A stretch of 64,000 nt of DNA from Paraphysoderma sedebokerense (lineage: Eukaryota; Blastocladiomycota; Physodermatomycetes; Physodermatales; Physodermataceae): the NCBI GenBank assembly GCA_025602915.1, contig JAHLJZ010000017.1, positions 62,001 through 126,000 of the forward strand, in the 5' to 3' direction. The position numbers and the translations under genes were made by a program. Each line of letters begins with the position of its first letter. The stretch's first letter is position 1. The notes beneath the pieces were generated by a model. It was not told the origin of the DNA, did no database searches, and was given only the letters and a program-made list of their open reading frames with translations. Below, one piece after another: positions 44,982 to 56,552 of this stretch.

Positions 44982-47900
44982 TTACAATTTGAGTTTATCC
45001 TCGGTCGATTCCGCAGAATAAACAGTTCCGCAAGTCGAAGGAACTTCAGGATCAAACCCATCGATGCCTTCCAGCCAGTACGTTTTCATGGCGCCTTTGC
45101 CCTATTTGCCCAGTGAAAACAATTAATAAGTGGATAGAAATCAAAAAACACAGATATGCTATAACGAAGCCAACCTTTACACTGATTTCGCCACGAGTAG
45201 AGAAATTGCAGCCTCCGGCTTTAGTCAGAAATTTATAAGCCGTCTCGGAGACGTGGATTTTCATCGGTTCTCCAGAAGACTCCATACGGTTGGCAGTATT
45301 AACAGTGTCTCCAAATAGACAATATCTATACCATCATAAGAGGTGATTAGTGTCAATTTTAACAGTGGGCGTAGTTGCGAAATATGACTCTACCTTGGCA
45401 TTTTACGACCCACTATCCCAGCCACACATGGTCCACTGTGGATACCAATTCTCATGCGGAGCTTAATATCAGGACAATGACGAACAATTAAAGTGGAAAT
45501 GACTTTCATTAAATGGACAGAGAGTTTCGCGATTTCGACAGCATGATTGGGAGTTTCGTTGGGGATTCCAGACACGACCATGTAGGCATCACCGATCGTT
45601 TCCTACGGCAGGACAGTCAGAATTAGATAGCTGAACTGCATCAGTTTCTATTTTAGAACGTACCACTTTGTAAACATTGTACTGAGTAATGACGCTATCG
45701 AATTTCGAATATAAATCGTTTAGCATATTGACGATATCCATGGGGGAACTCCTCGAGCAAATTTCTGTAAATCCGCAGAGATCGGTGAACTATAGTACCA
45801 ATAACGAGTGACCGAGCGTTAGTATGAATGGAGAAACTTATAGAGGAACAGATCCAAATCTGCAGGAAAAATATCCATACCAGAATAGTAGCTTCGTCGT
45901 AACTCTGAGGGGGGATCGGTTCTGAACTCAATAATTTGTCGACAATTGTGCTAGGGAGCATTTCTTTGATTAAACCTTTCGATCTGCTTTTTTCAGAATC
46001 CAATTGTTTTACGAGTTTTTCGAGTTCATCTTGTTTCTGCTTTTGCAAAGCTTTCGCTGCTTCTTGGGCGGCTTCTTCTTCAGTTAAATCGCGAATAATA
46101 CCTGGAAGGGATGGTTAGAGAACGTGCATTAGTCTGTGCAATACTGGTGAAAGATGTACTGAAATTAACTCATACCTGTAAAGATATGTACATCATCTTC
46201 TTTGACTTCAGAAACAGAGAGGTGGATAGGAAACAATTGGCCGTTCTTGGGAATTACAAGATCAAATTTTAGCATTTTCCCCATAATTCGTCAGACGAAA
46301 GGACAAAGAACAAATCAAGTACCTTTTTCTGACCCTGAACCGTCCTTCCATAGCCAATAACTTTCTTAGTACCAGTGGTAAAGTAATTTTTCAAAAAACC
46401 ATCATGCTTCTCCGAGTAATGAATTGGCATAAGCATTTTAATATTTTTGCCCATGACTTCGGACGCAGAGTAACCAAACATTTTTTCTGCAGCAGAGTTG
46501 AATCGTTTCACGATTCCCTCGGGGTCAATATTGATCACGCCGTCAATAACACTGAATTTTCGGAGAAAGTAAGTATGCGAAAATTACTGAGTTGAATCCA
46601 AAACAAGGTAAGACGTACGTATCAAGAATAGAATTGAGGGTTCGTCTTTCGACCAACATCTTTCGCTCAGCTAAACGAAGGTTGGATTCCATTTGGTACT
46701 CCCGTTCCTGAATATTCTTCAATTCTTCGATTTCACACTCCTGCTGCCTCTTCAAGCTTCGCATTTCAGCTTCATGTTGGAATTCTAGATAGATAAATCG
46801 TGAGCCAATTTCAATTTTCCTGATATATGCATCATAAGGACATAGTATTACCCAAATCGCTCATCCTTTTTTGAATAGACTCTTCCATAGCCTTCAACTC
46901 AGCCTTTTGCTCCTGTCGTATCTTGGAGAGAAGTTCCTTCTTCTGAGCAGCCATAGAGGCTAGATGGTCCAAAAGCTTTTTCAATTGCTCTTCGTTTCTT
47001 CTTTGTTCTTCAAAAAGCGCCTGCTCAATCATTTGCTCCGTCATTTTGCTATCAGAGTCGTCTTCTTCGCGATTAGGATTTTGAAACACCAATTGACTGT
47101 TCGATGCGAGAGAGTTTTGATCATCCATAATTGAATGAAATGATGACGCATGGGAAATGGATGTCGATTGCGGGTTTGAAACAAAAGACTGGAGGGCCGA
47201 ACTGAGAGTACCAACTTGGTCTTCATCGACTTCTTCTTCATTATTTTCCGCGATCATTTGTTCTTTCCATTTCTTCAATCGAATTGCTATGAGAAATGAA
47301 AGTAGATAATGTCAGCTTGCTTTCAAAAGTTTCGCAATAAAACATAAGAGAATATACATGCTTCCACGAAGTTTTTGTCGGCGTTGTAGTTGACGAATCT
47401 GAACCTTATGCGTTGTGAGCAATCTTTTCATTTCCGCGTTATGAAGAGAATTCAGTTTTGAATTTTTGATTGTTTCCCGTATATCAGCGATACGTTCTTT
47501 CTCATTTTGATACTCGCGCTTATGTTGAATTTCAGTTTCGTTTACTTTATGTTTATGTTGTGCCTGAAGTCCAAACATTTCAGCTGTTAATCGGGTTTCG
47601 AGCTCAAACTTTTCTTTGTACTGCTTTAACTCGAGTTGTTGAACTGCACGAGAGAATTAAGAATGATTAAAATTTATGACGGAAAAATCAAACCACACAA
47701 CAGAGTAGAAATAATGAAAAGTATACCTTCACGTAGATGGTCAGATATCTTTTTATCAATTGCCTTACGATGATTCATCTTGTACGCGAAATCTTTGAGC
47801 AACTCCATTCGCAATTCTTCTTTCAAATGACGAGTCTCAATATCAATTAAAGCGCGAGAATCATTAACCTTGCGTTCTTGAGCCGCAGAAAGTTGCTTGC

Positions 47901-48727
47901 GCTGTTTAACTTGACGTTCCTCAATATGTCGACTCAAAGCATCATAACAGGCTCGTTGTTCCGCCAACATCAACTTCTCTTGATCGGCGGTTCGATTTGC
48001 AGCTTCTTGTTGCCTAAAGAAAATCATGTATCAGTATCAGAAACTGTATGACTGCCTACTAGAGAACGTCAGTCCGAAACTCATAAATGCAAACTTACTG
48101 AATGATGAGATCCCGTTCTTTAGCTTCGCGATTCCTACATAAACAAAAGAAATCCGTTAGTACGGCTACGACTACGCATGATCTGTGATTGCTCAAATCA
48201 AATTAAAAACAACAACTGACATTTCAGTCTGTAACTTTTTAACTTTTCTTCTGGCAGCTCGATGTTGTAATAACCCATCATGAACCTCTTTTTTATGTTT
48301 CAAGTCATCCAATTGTCGAAGTTTTAACTGGGAAATTTCATTTTCATCTTGTCGACGGAAGAAAGATTCTTCTTCCTGTCATCATGTAATCACGAGAATA
48401 AAAAATCCAAAATCCAAAATCAAAATCCAAAAAATCAAACGAAACGAACAAGATCGTGTTAGAATGACCAACAATATTGAAACTCTAGTCCAGTAGATAG
48501 AACATGATGCCACACAAACCAAAACATACCTTTCTAGATACTTCAATTTCCGCCAATTTAATACTCTGTTCCATTTTCTCCATATCACCCCTCAAATTAT
48601 CGAAAATAAGTTTCACTTCTTCATGATGTTGAGATTTAAAAGAACTTGTCGTTTCGTTCGGGATCGAGGGTAACCCGGATTCCGTTTTTTTAAGGTTAGA
48701 TTGTTGAATTGGTATTGGACAGGGCAT
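44982..48727 (-). CDS. PAS-domain guanylyl cyclase with long N-terminal coiled coils
   Basis: Class III cyclase predicted to make cGMP. About 13 short-intron exons and roughly 900-950 residues; some inner borders are approximate. ATG 48727 ([11 protein letters not shown]) is the first ATG in the first exon. Several hundred residues of Lys/Glu/Gln-rich coiled coil are followed by one PAS domain ([37 protein letters not shown], then [15 protein letters not shown]). A signalling helix (residues around [17 protein letters not shown]) follows. The catalytic domain has metal ligands in [10 protein letters not shown] and ETIGDAYM, and GTP selectors Glu in KVETIGDAY and Cys in [18 protein letters not shown] see no membrane span or heme-NO domain, so it is probably soluble. 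The PAS ligand is unknown. Confidence 0.88.
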
Positions 48728-49352
48728 ATTTGGGTTTTTTTTAATTTTTTCTAAAGATGTGGAGTTCCGAGACTCGGAGTATGGGATTTGAGGTGTTGGA
48801 GAAAAAGAATGCGAGATGGGACACTGCGAGACACAATGGGATTTGCAGTGATGGACGCAAGTGAGTGTAATCGGATAGGCAAAGTCAAGAGAACGATCCA
48901 AAATATGGTTCTAGAAAGTTAGACAGTCTTACCTTATTATGGTTCTTCTAAATATGGCCGTTTGATCTTTTAGAGTTTCTAAGAGTTTGAAAGTTGCGGT
49001 TGATAGGTTTTATCAACGGGTAGAGAAGAGCGGATACCAAAGACTCTAGAGTGGGCCTGCGAACATCAGTTTTCGCGGAATCAGGATGACAAAAGTTACA
49101 TCAACGTTTCTCAATGGGCCGAGAAGTGGAGAAGAAAAAGTCACCGTCAAACAACAGAGTCTAGTACATACCAGGACTAGATGCTGCATCCAATTGCGGA
49201 CACTTGTTAGCAATTGAGTACTTTAAAGTCTTCACAGAGATATCCAAGTCCACGTTCAATAAAAAAGTATCGCTTATAATTTAATTGAACTCACTAACAA
49301 TCAATAATAATCAATCAATATATATAATACACTATAAACATAATTCTTAACC
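48728..49352. other. Spacer between cyclase 5' end and palmitoyltransferase 3' end
   Basis: About 600 nt, containing the leader and promoter of the PAS cyclase and the 3' flank of the DHHC gene. The cyclase frame stays open for some distance upstream of its first ATG, so an unannotated leader exon is possible. Confidence 0.35.
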
Positions 49353-52123
49353 TCATTCCCTCTCCTTTGGTTTAGTTCCGGCCAGTAATCTAATCCATCC
49401 TTCATCGCTATCATTTCCTCTTTCACTTTCCCTTTTCCTCCTTCGGTCTCTCTTGATTTTCATCTTTTCCCGTATCACTTCCAACGGCACACTTTTCAAT
49501 GTCGTAAAATCCACGCCTAGTTTACTCCAAATAGCAATTTCACTATTCGGCATCCAAAAATGTAAACAATTTTGTCGCGTTCCGAGGTCAAAAATGTTTC
49601 CGTAGTCTGAACTGAACCTTGATTTTGGTCGACCATGGTTATGTGATGTTGGAAGAATTTCATCATCGTTCTGGTCCTCCGAGGGTGAAAGCACAGAATA
49701 CGGATTCGAGGATGCGTTACCGAATCGTAGCCAATCGTATTTCCACCAATTCATGTTCTCGTTTGTGGTCAGATTGGCCGATATTTGATAACATTGAATC
49801 GCGAGAAGTACTAACGACCATGTCAACTGAAATAGTAAAAATATCGAAAAGTAAATAGTCCATGGATCTGTAAGAAAGTAGAGGCAAACTGACTCAGGAA
49901 GGACACAAGGTGAATCGGAGGGAAGATGAGATGGAAGAGTAAGAGTCGAGAGATCTGAAATTCAATATATTGTCAGTTTTGACAAACTAGGTCCAGATAA
50001 ATGCAATAAACAGGAAAAAGGTAGAGATCACTAGGTTAAGGATCGAGGGAGCGTCAATGAAAAACCTACATTGAACCATTAACACCACGAAATGTATGAT
50101 TATAAAAATCAATCCGCTGAGAAAGATCACAAAGTGACGATGGTTGTGGAGCCCTATGCAATTAAACATCCACGGACAATGGCTTGTTTTGGCAATATGG
50201 TAAAGGATGTTAGTTTAAGTCATTATAGTAGGTAAGAAAGGATGAAGAGGAGAACAAGTAAAACTTACTGATCAAATCGTGCCACACAACGATCACAGAA
50301 TTTACAATGTTTTGATCTTAATGGTTTCGCAATCTGTTTCAAAGGAAAAAAATAAATAGGTTATTCGACTTGTCCGTTTACGGGTAGTTCAGCTATAGCA
50401 GTATTTACCATGCATGTCATGCAGAAATGTTTTGTGTCCAACTTTCCGCTATCCGCCAACTCAATGACGACCTATAAATATATCTTGTCAAAACGCATAT
50501 TTGTTGCTTCATAGCAAAAGAAACCGAATCCAAACCCTCTTCACGTCTAAAAGGTTTTCATTGACGTTCTCCCCTGATTCAGCGTCGATATCTTTTTGTT
50601 GTATTTTACTCCGAGGACATACAAGGAATCCAGGATCTTTTTGGACCGAAAGAAAGTAATAGCGTGATGTAATGATAAGTGCGATCAGAAAGATTAAGTG
50701 TTGAACGATCAGGTATGGTGTGTCTAATTCAAATCGAATATGCGAGAGTTTAGGCATAAAATATTGTGCTGTCAGCAAGGAAATCAACGAAGCCTACGTA
50801 TTGCGAATTTAAAAGCCCATGTGCAAGCGCCCCAGAATAAAGCACTCTGTATCACGGCGGTAAGGTAGGGTGTACTCTGGAGTTTTTTGAAGTCGCCTCA
50901 AAAAGAATTCAGGTTAGCAGTGCTGTCAACATTGCGCACAAAAATGAAGGACGGTGTCACAACGGACAAAGCATACCTTTTAAAAGTTTGCTCATCGTAA
51001 ACTGAGTTGCCACGAATAGGAGCCCGGTCACCAAGATACCTTGGTACCATGGTAAATAGCAGAATGCGAATAATGATAGCGGTAGTTGGACGAATGGTAG
51101 CAAGTATGTTATTCTATGGGTAGTTGTCTACGGTAATCATAGTTAGAGAGGAATTTTAATTACATGATTTCGAAAACGCACCGTATTAAAGTAATAGGTA
51201 TCCCATGGTTTTCCGTACAAGCGATTTTGATACGATTTTTCTAAATCATGATACCAATCCATCCATCCAACTTCTATGCAAGCTTCTTCTATTCCTTTGC
51301 CGTTTCTATCTCGACAAGTTTTCCACTGTACTCCACTTTGAATTAACATATTCGCAGCATCTTTATTCTTTCGTAAAATAGCCCAATGCAGCAAGGGGAA
51401 CCCATTTCTATCAGTCCAATTGATGTTTGCCCCGCTGTTGGTTAGCAATCGCACAATGGCATCCGATTGTTGATAGACTGCCCACATAAGCGGAGTCTGG
51501 CCATCATTGTCCAACGGATCGGGATGTACATTACAAACAGACAGCAGATATAACACAAGGAGAGGTTGTGAGGCGTGTACAGCTAAATGCAAAGTTGAGA
51601 AGCCTTGGTTGTCGCTCAAGGATGGGTCGGCTCCATGTCGAATGAGGTAAATTGACATTTGTACCTGTTGGAGAAGGGATCAGTACAGAACTCATAGCAA
51701 GATCGATTGCATGTATAAGGAAAATCACTACTGTACATGTCCTTGTCGAGCGGCCCAATGCAACGCTATGAAAAGACGAAACGTTCAAATCGATTAGTTT
51801 GGCTTGCAAAATACAGTCAACAATGGAGTCGACATACGGGTAGCCACCAAGTCTCCACCCTTGGCATTGACGTCTGCCCCGTTATCCAGGAGGTACTTGA
51901 CAACCGGGAAATGAGAATTGATGGCAGCCCAGTGGAGCGGAGTGCAATTCTGGACATCGCGGGTGTTGGCGGATACAGATTCCGAATCGATCAGGTCCTG
52001 TGCTTTTTTCAAATCTCCGAGGACGCATGCCTGCTGCAATTCCTGCGAGGATGGTGGTTGATCTGGATCGGTGAGCGGGAGCGGGAGTGAGGGGGCGGGA
52101 GAGTCGGTGTGGATGGAGGCCAT
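49353..52123 (-). CDS. Ankyrin-repeat DHHC palmitoyltransferase (AKR1/ZDHHC17 type)
   Basis: Golgi or endosomal enzyme that attaches palmitate to cysteines. About 11 exons and roughly 700 residues. Ankyrin repeats come first: NCTPLHWAAINSHFPVVKYL, ADVNAKGGDLVATPLHWAA, GFSTLHLAVHA, GQTPLMWAVYQ and GFPLLHWAILRKN. At least four membrane segments follow. The DHHC Cys-rich domain reads DTKHFCMTCMIAKPLRSKHC, then [20 protein letters not shown]. After the later helices comes the TTxE-type motif LTTNENMNWWKYDW. Yeast Akr1 has DHYC; here the standard DHHC is present. The C-terminus is basic. It diverges from the RING gene across 300 nt. Confidence 0.92.
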
Positions 52124-52330
52124 TGGCGGTGGTGGCTAGCTGTATGTGCACGGTGGAGTACCCTGTGTCCTGTACACTAATCTACTGTACACACTGATAT
52201 ACCTAGTGTGGCTGTGTGAGGTGCATTCCCTCTCTCTTGCAGTCCACTCTCTGTCTGTAATATTCTATCTGTGAGTGACACTGTGCGCAGACTGCAGAGT
52301 GCCACCTGTCCACTTGGGCCCAAGAGGAAG

Positions 52331-52360
52331 GGGTGAACCGCCACCGGTGAACGGGTGAAC
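52331..52360. promoter_or_regulatory. Triple GGTGAAC element in divergent promoter
   Basis: GGGTGAACC (52331-52339), GGTGAAC (52346-52352) and GGGTGAAC (52353-52360) are clustered about 65-95 nt before the RING-gene ATG and in the shared promoter with the DHHC gene. The core matches elements near 8,780 and 56,300. Confidence 0.4.
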
Positions 52361-52423
52361 GCCCTTCTCTTCCTCTTCTCGCTCCACTCTTCCCTCGCTC
52401 AATTCCCTCCACACTCCACTCAC

Positions 52424-55400
52424 ATGTCGTCGCTCCAGGAGTGGGATCTCTTGTCGGACCCAGAGCACCCTCTCAACAACAACTCCAACTATGAATCATC
52501 CTCACCCGACGAATTCCCCTTCGACAACGACGGTTTCTCCTTGAATTTCAAGGAAAATTACTCCTCCGACGAAGAAAGAGACTCCTATTACCGCAATTTT
52601 AGAGGCAAAAAGTCAACCACCGTCGCCTCGGATTCAGATACCGCCGACGATCTCCCCTCATCCTTTTACAACCGATCGACCTCAGCTTCGTTCCGACATC
52701 CCGGGCACCAAAGTATTCCCCAAGTACTTCCTCATACATCTGCTACTTCCTCTGTACCCACAGTCTCAGTCGACCCCTCGGTATCCCTGCGACCCCCCAG
52801 TTGTAATTCCACCAAAGGTTCAAGGTCAAATTCACGATCAAATCATTTAGCTTTGGAAGAAGGAGGATCGAAAGAAAGCTCCGAGCAAAGTAACCTCTAT
52901 GATCATCGCAGGATGAAGAAAGGAAAAGAAAGAGTAACAGAAAGATCTCACAAAGACACATTATCAGCGGCAGCTGGCGGACCTACATCATCCTCAATGG
53001 GTGGCGACGCTGGACTGCCGTTCCCTTCCGATAATTCCCCTGCTATCGTGGATTTTCCTCGAAAGCGCCCGTCAGAGAGTTCCAATTACTCCCCACATAG
53101 TAGTCGTGGGAAACGGCGCCGGATATCAGCGGAAGACTGTGTGTCTGAATCGTACGAGTTTACGACTTCAGGCGATACTGGACTGGGCACTTCATCCCCA
53201 GAATCCAGTCACTCGAATCCCACAGAAGCGTTAGTAGATACTTCAAACTCAAATAACTGTCATCAATCATCATACGCATTTCAAACTTCCTCAGACACTG
53301 CAAATCAAGGGACGTCGTCTCGCCGAATGCACGACACCTGGCATGGAAATTCCAATCTTGAAGCAACGTCAAAAACATGTTCAAATGGCGTCGTTGTGAT
53401 CAACTCATCACCAGAGGCTAGAGGAGCCATCGTGAGCAGTCATCAAGCATTAAACGAATCCGGTCCGAACTCTGTCGGTAGCAATAGTCCGATAGATGAT
53501 TTGAGGCAAATCCAAATGGAAATTCTCACATCTGATTCTCGTCCTACAACGTCTGTCGAAACCGAGTTTTCAAATATCATGTCATCCAGTCATAATGGGA
53601 ACGATAGAGCAGGGATCGGTACTTCACATCAGGGATGCGAAGAGAATGATTCAACAGAGGTGCATTCTCCAATAAGTGGCTGCTCTCATACAAGTACCGA
53701 TCAGGAGATATTGAATTTAAGCGCTTTCAATTCCTTCTCAGCGCAAGAAAGCGATTTGCCTCCTTCGTCCAATAGGACCACCGGAATACCGCATCGACAA
53801 CGAGAATCTGCACACCCTTTATTTGGAAATTCTTCTTCAAACACCACTGGAAATGGTGACCGACAATCTGCAGCAAACCAGTTACCGTCACGCGAGATTG
53901 TCAATATAGATAGTAGTGATAATGAGGTTGATGTCAACTCATCTACCCGCGACTCACGCATAGCCTCCAATTCTTCTGCATCTCCGCACAATTTTACTGT
54001 GCCAACTGAACGATTAACCCGGCGGACCCGACCACCGCTGTCTAACGACGGTCCCATTGTAATTTCCTCAGACGATGATAACTTTCGAAGTAGAGTTTCT
54101 CCTCGTGAAAGGGACCCTGTTCGTTTTCACTTTACCCGAACGAGATCACGTAACGGCGAAACAGCCGCCAATTCTCGAGATTCGACATGCAACGCAATTT
54201 CAACTTCAACACTTCATTCAAACAGTAATCGCACTCGGCCTCATTTACCATCTTCAGAAGACACAGCTGTTCCTACGCAATCTAATGATCTTAGAAATAG
54301 AAGGGAAGCTTGGCTGTCGGAAGTGCTCGAATCCAGGATTCCGCCTTCTTCCGAGCTGCCGCAACAAGAGTCGAGAAATAATATAGCAACTTCAGAGGAA
54401 GCGTTTATCAATCGCAGAAGAGATGTTGCGCCCACAAGACATGAACGAATGCAACGTATGTTGGATCAAATGGAAATGAGATTTCCAGAGGATTTTGTCA
54501 ATCGTATGGCGTCGTCGTCGGCCCAAGGATCCACTTTCCGAGATACCGGTATTCTCAATCGTCGCCGCAGAGTAAATGATAGGGGGCCAATGATTGGGCG
54601 AAGAGGGCGAATGGACCCCTGGGGCTGGCCTATGAATATCGACGATACTTCTGATGTTGTGGCTGTAACGGAAAGAACAGCCAATGGATCTACCTCTGCT
54701 GCATCTTTGAGTGAGAGTGAACGAGAGAGACAGTTAAGGGAAGATGAAGAGTTGGCCAGAAGGTTACAAGAAGAGGAAGCTAGAGCTGTTAATCCAATTG
54801 TAGGGATATCTTTTTATTCTTGGCTACCTTGTCAATTACTGACACAGCCACTTACGCTTCATATGAGCAGGCCGCTGGTAACTTTGGAAATATGGCTTCG
54901 ACATCAGATAATCGATATTTTGGCATGAGGGCACCGAGGGCACATCCTGCTTACAATGATGATTCACGTTCAATCAATATCCACATTCCGGTACCACCTG
55001 CGGCAGGCCTATTCCCCGAATCCGCTTTTGGCGGAAATTTTGGTCGAAACTCTCGACGGTACAATTTTGTTTCTTTTGGCGGCCTACGGAGTAACCTAGG
55101 CAATTATATGAATGATGATGCATTGAATAGTATGAGTTATGATGATTTGTATCAGCTTGGTCAAACTATTGGAAGTGCCGTAAATAGACGTACGCCGCAA
55201 AATGTGTTAGATTCTGTAGAGAAGTTGACATATCGGAATGGAGTTTTACCGGATGATGAGACAGAGTATGTATATGTCTTTCTTTGCGGTTTTGAATTTA
55301 TGACTTTACTCTTGATAGTAGGAAGAATTTTGAATGACAATGGGCAATTTTTCAATCCTTTCATAGGTGTCCGATCTGTCTGTGTAATTATGCGGATTCC

Positions 55401-56088
55401 GATATCGTACGGCGACTTCCTTGTCGACATCACTTTCACGATCATTGTGTCCTGAGTTGGCTGAGAGATCACGCTACATGCCCTGGTACATTTCGATTGC
55501 TCTTTTGCGGAGTTTGTTATGCCTTTATTGAACTTTTATTATATTTTGTTATTAGTATGTCGTTACAATATTGTTCAACAATGTCATGAAAAAGATGAAC
55601 CGAAGCCATCGACTGCGACCGCATCAAGTACTTCCCGCTCCCCCATCAGGGCTATCAGCATCAGGGATCTACTTGCCGTGCCTGGCAGAGGAGTGAATAG
55701 AAGGTTTAGGGGAGATTATGGAGATCACACATTGCCGAGAGATCGTAGTGAAAGGCATCCTAGGTTCAATCCGAACGTTACTGCAAGAACGAGGGGTAGA
55801 CAGGCTGGAGGGGAGAGACGCGAAAGTCGCAATGCTTCAAGTTCAGTCAGTAACGCGGATGACGATATTGAAATCGTGGCGGTCCGAGATAGCGGTAGCA
55901 CGCGGAATGCGGTGGAGGTGGATGGGCCGCGAAATACCAGGCAGACGGCGAGAAGAGGGGGCCGTCGAAATTTTGGACAGAGCGCTTTGGTTGGTTCTAG
56001 TGACGGCAGGAATGAGGGGAGTGGCGGGGACGAAGGAGGTGATGGTGCTATTTCAAGTCGATTGAGGAGAGGGCGACGAAGGAATTAG
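52424..56088 (+). CDS. RING-H2 ubiquitin ligase with SUMO-interacting-like motifs
   Basis: Exons are 52424-54787, 54871-55265, 55367-55485 and 55556-56088, giving 1136 residues. A long Ser/Asn-rich disordered region ends in a UIM-like acidic helix (REDEELARRLQEEEARA, about residue 780). The RING-H2 is CPIC...LPCRHHFHDHC...CPVC, in C3H2C3 order, split by introns in the last third. The tail is Arg/Gly-rich. Short hydrophobic-acidic strings fit SUMO-interacting motifs: GVVVINSSPE (about residue 322), EIVNIDSSDNE (about 492) and PIVISSDDDN (about 544), with a fourth weaker one near the C-terminus (DDIEIVAVRDS). The layout recalls SUMO-targeted ligases such as RNF111/RNF4. The RING is certain; SUMO binding is inferred. 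Confidence 0.85.
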
Positions 56089-56269
56089 TAGGAAAGAAGG
56101 GAGATTATTTATGCACTGTTGTATATACACTTTTTGTCTTTGGCCACTCTTTTTGTGGAGACCTGTATTCTTGTTGGATATCACACACCATGTAATGTAT
56201 CAGTGATTCAGTAGTATAGATGAATGGAAGGGCGATGGAATGTTCTGCGGGTTTCAGGGCTGCGCGCGA

Positions 56270-56277
56270 CACGTGAC
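56270..56277. promoter_or_regulatory. E-box CACGTGAC
   Basis: CACGTGAC, followed closely by two further ACGTG cores, lies 280 nt before the PHD-gene ATG. bHLH or bZIP factors (Cbf1/Pho4/USF type) bind this sequence. Function is inferred only. Confidence 0.35.
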
Positions 56278-56290
56278 GTGCGACGTGGCA

Positions 56291-56307
56291 GTTCACACGG
56301 TTCACCC
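56291..56307. promoter_or_regulatory. GTTCAC/GGTTCACCC element
   Basis: GTTCACAC (56291-56298) and GGTTCACCC (56299-56307) are the inverted form of the GGGTGAACC element seen near 8,780 and 52,340. They lie 250 nt upstream of the PHD-TFIIS-SPOC start. Confidence 0.35.
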
Positions 56308-56552
56308 GTGCCGTTCCCCCGACAGCGTTCCCCCTTTGTTTACGTTTTTTTTGTTCACTCCCTCGGCTTCCCTCTGTATCATCATCTGGCCATCATCAGC
56401 ATAGAGCGCAGATAGGGTGTATTCGTATTGGCTTATCCTTTGTGAGTGTCTTTTCTCTGCATATAACTGCCATCAAGGGTCTCCTTGCCCTCTGTCTATC
56501 CCTGAGTTGTGTCCTGCAGTCTCCATTTGTGCACCCTCCATCCTCCCTAAAT

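Larger units (their letters stand above)
56089..56552. other. Promoter region of PHD-TFIIS-SPOC gene
   Basis: About 460 nt. It contains a CACGTGAC E-box (56270) and the GGTTCACCC element, both listed separately. Open frames upstream of ATG 56553 start only at non-ATG codons. Confidence 0.4.

Noticed and set aside
44982-48727. Reading the two cyclases as adenylyl cyclases
   Set aside because: Both have Glu in VETIGDAY and Cys in the CLxGDTVNTA motif, which select GTP; adenylyl cyclases have Lys and Asp/Thr there.
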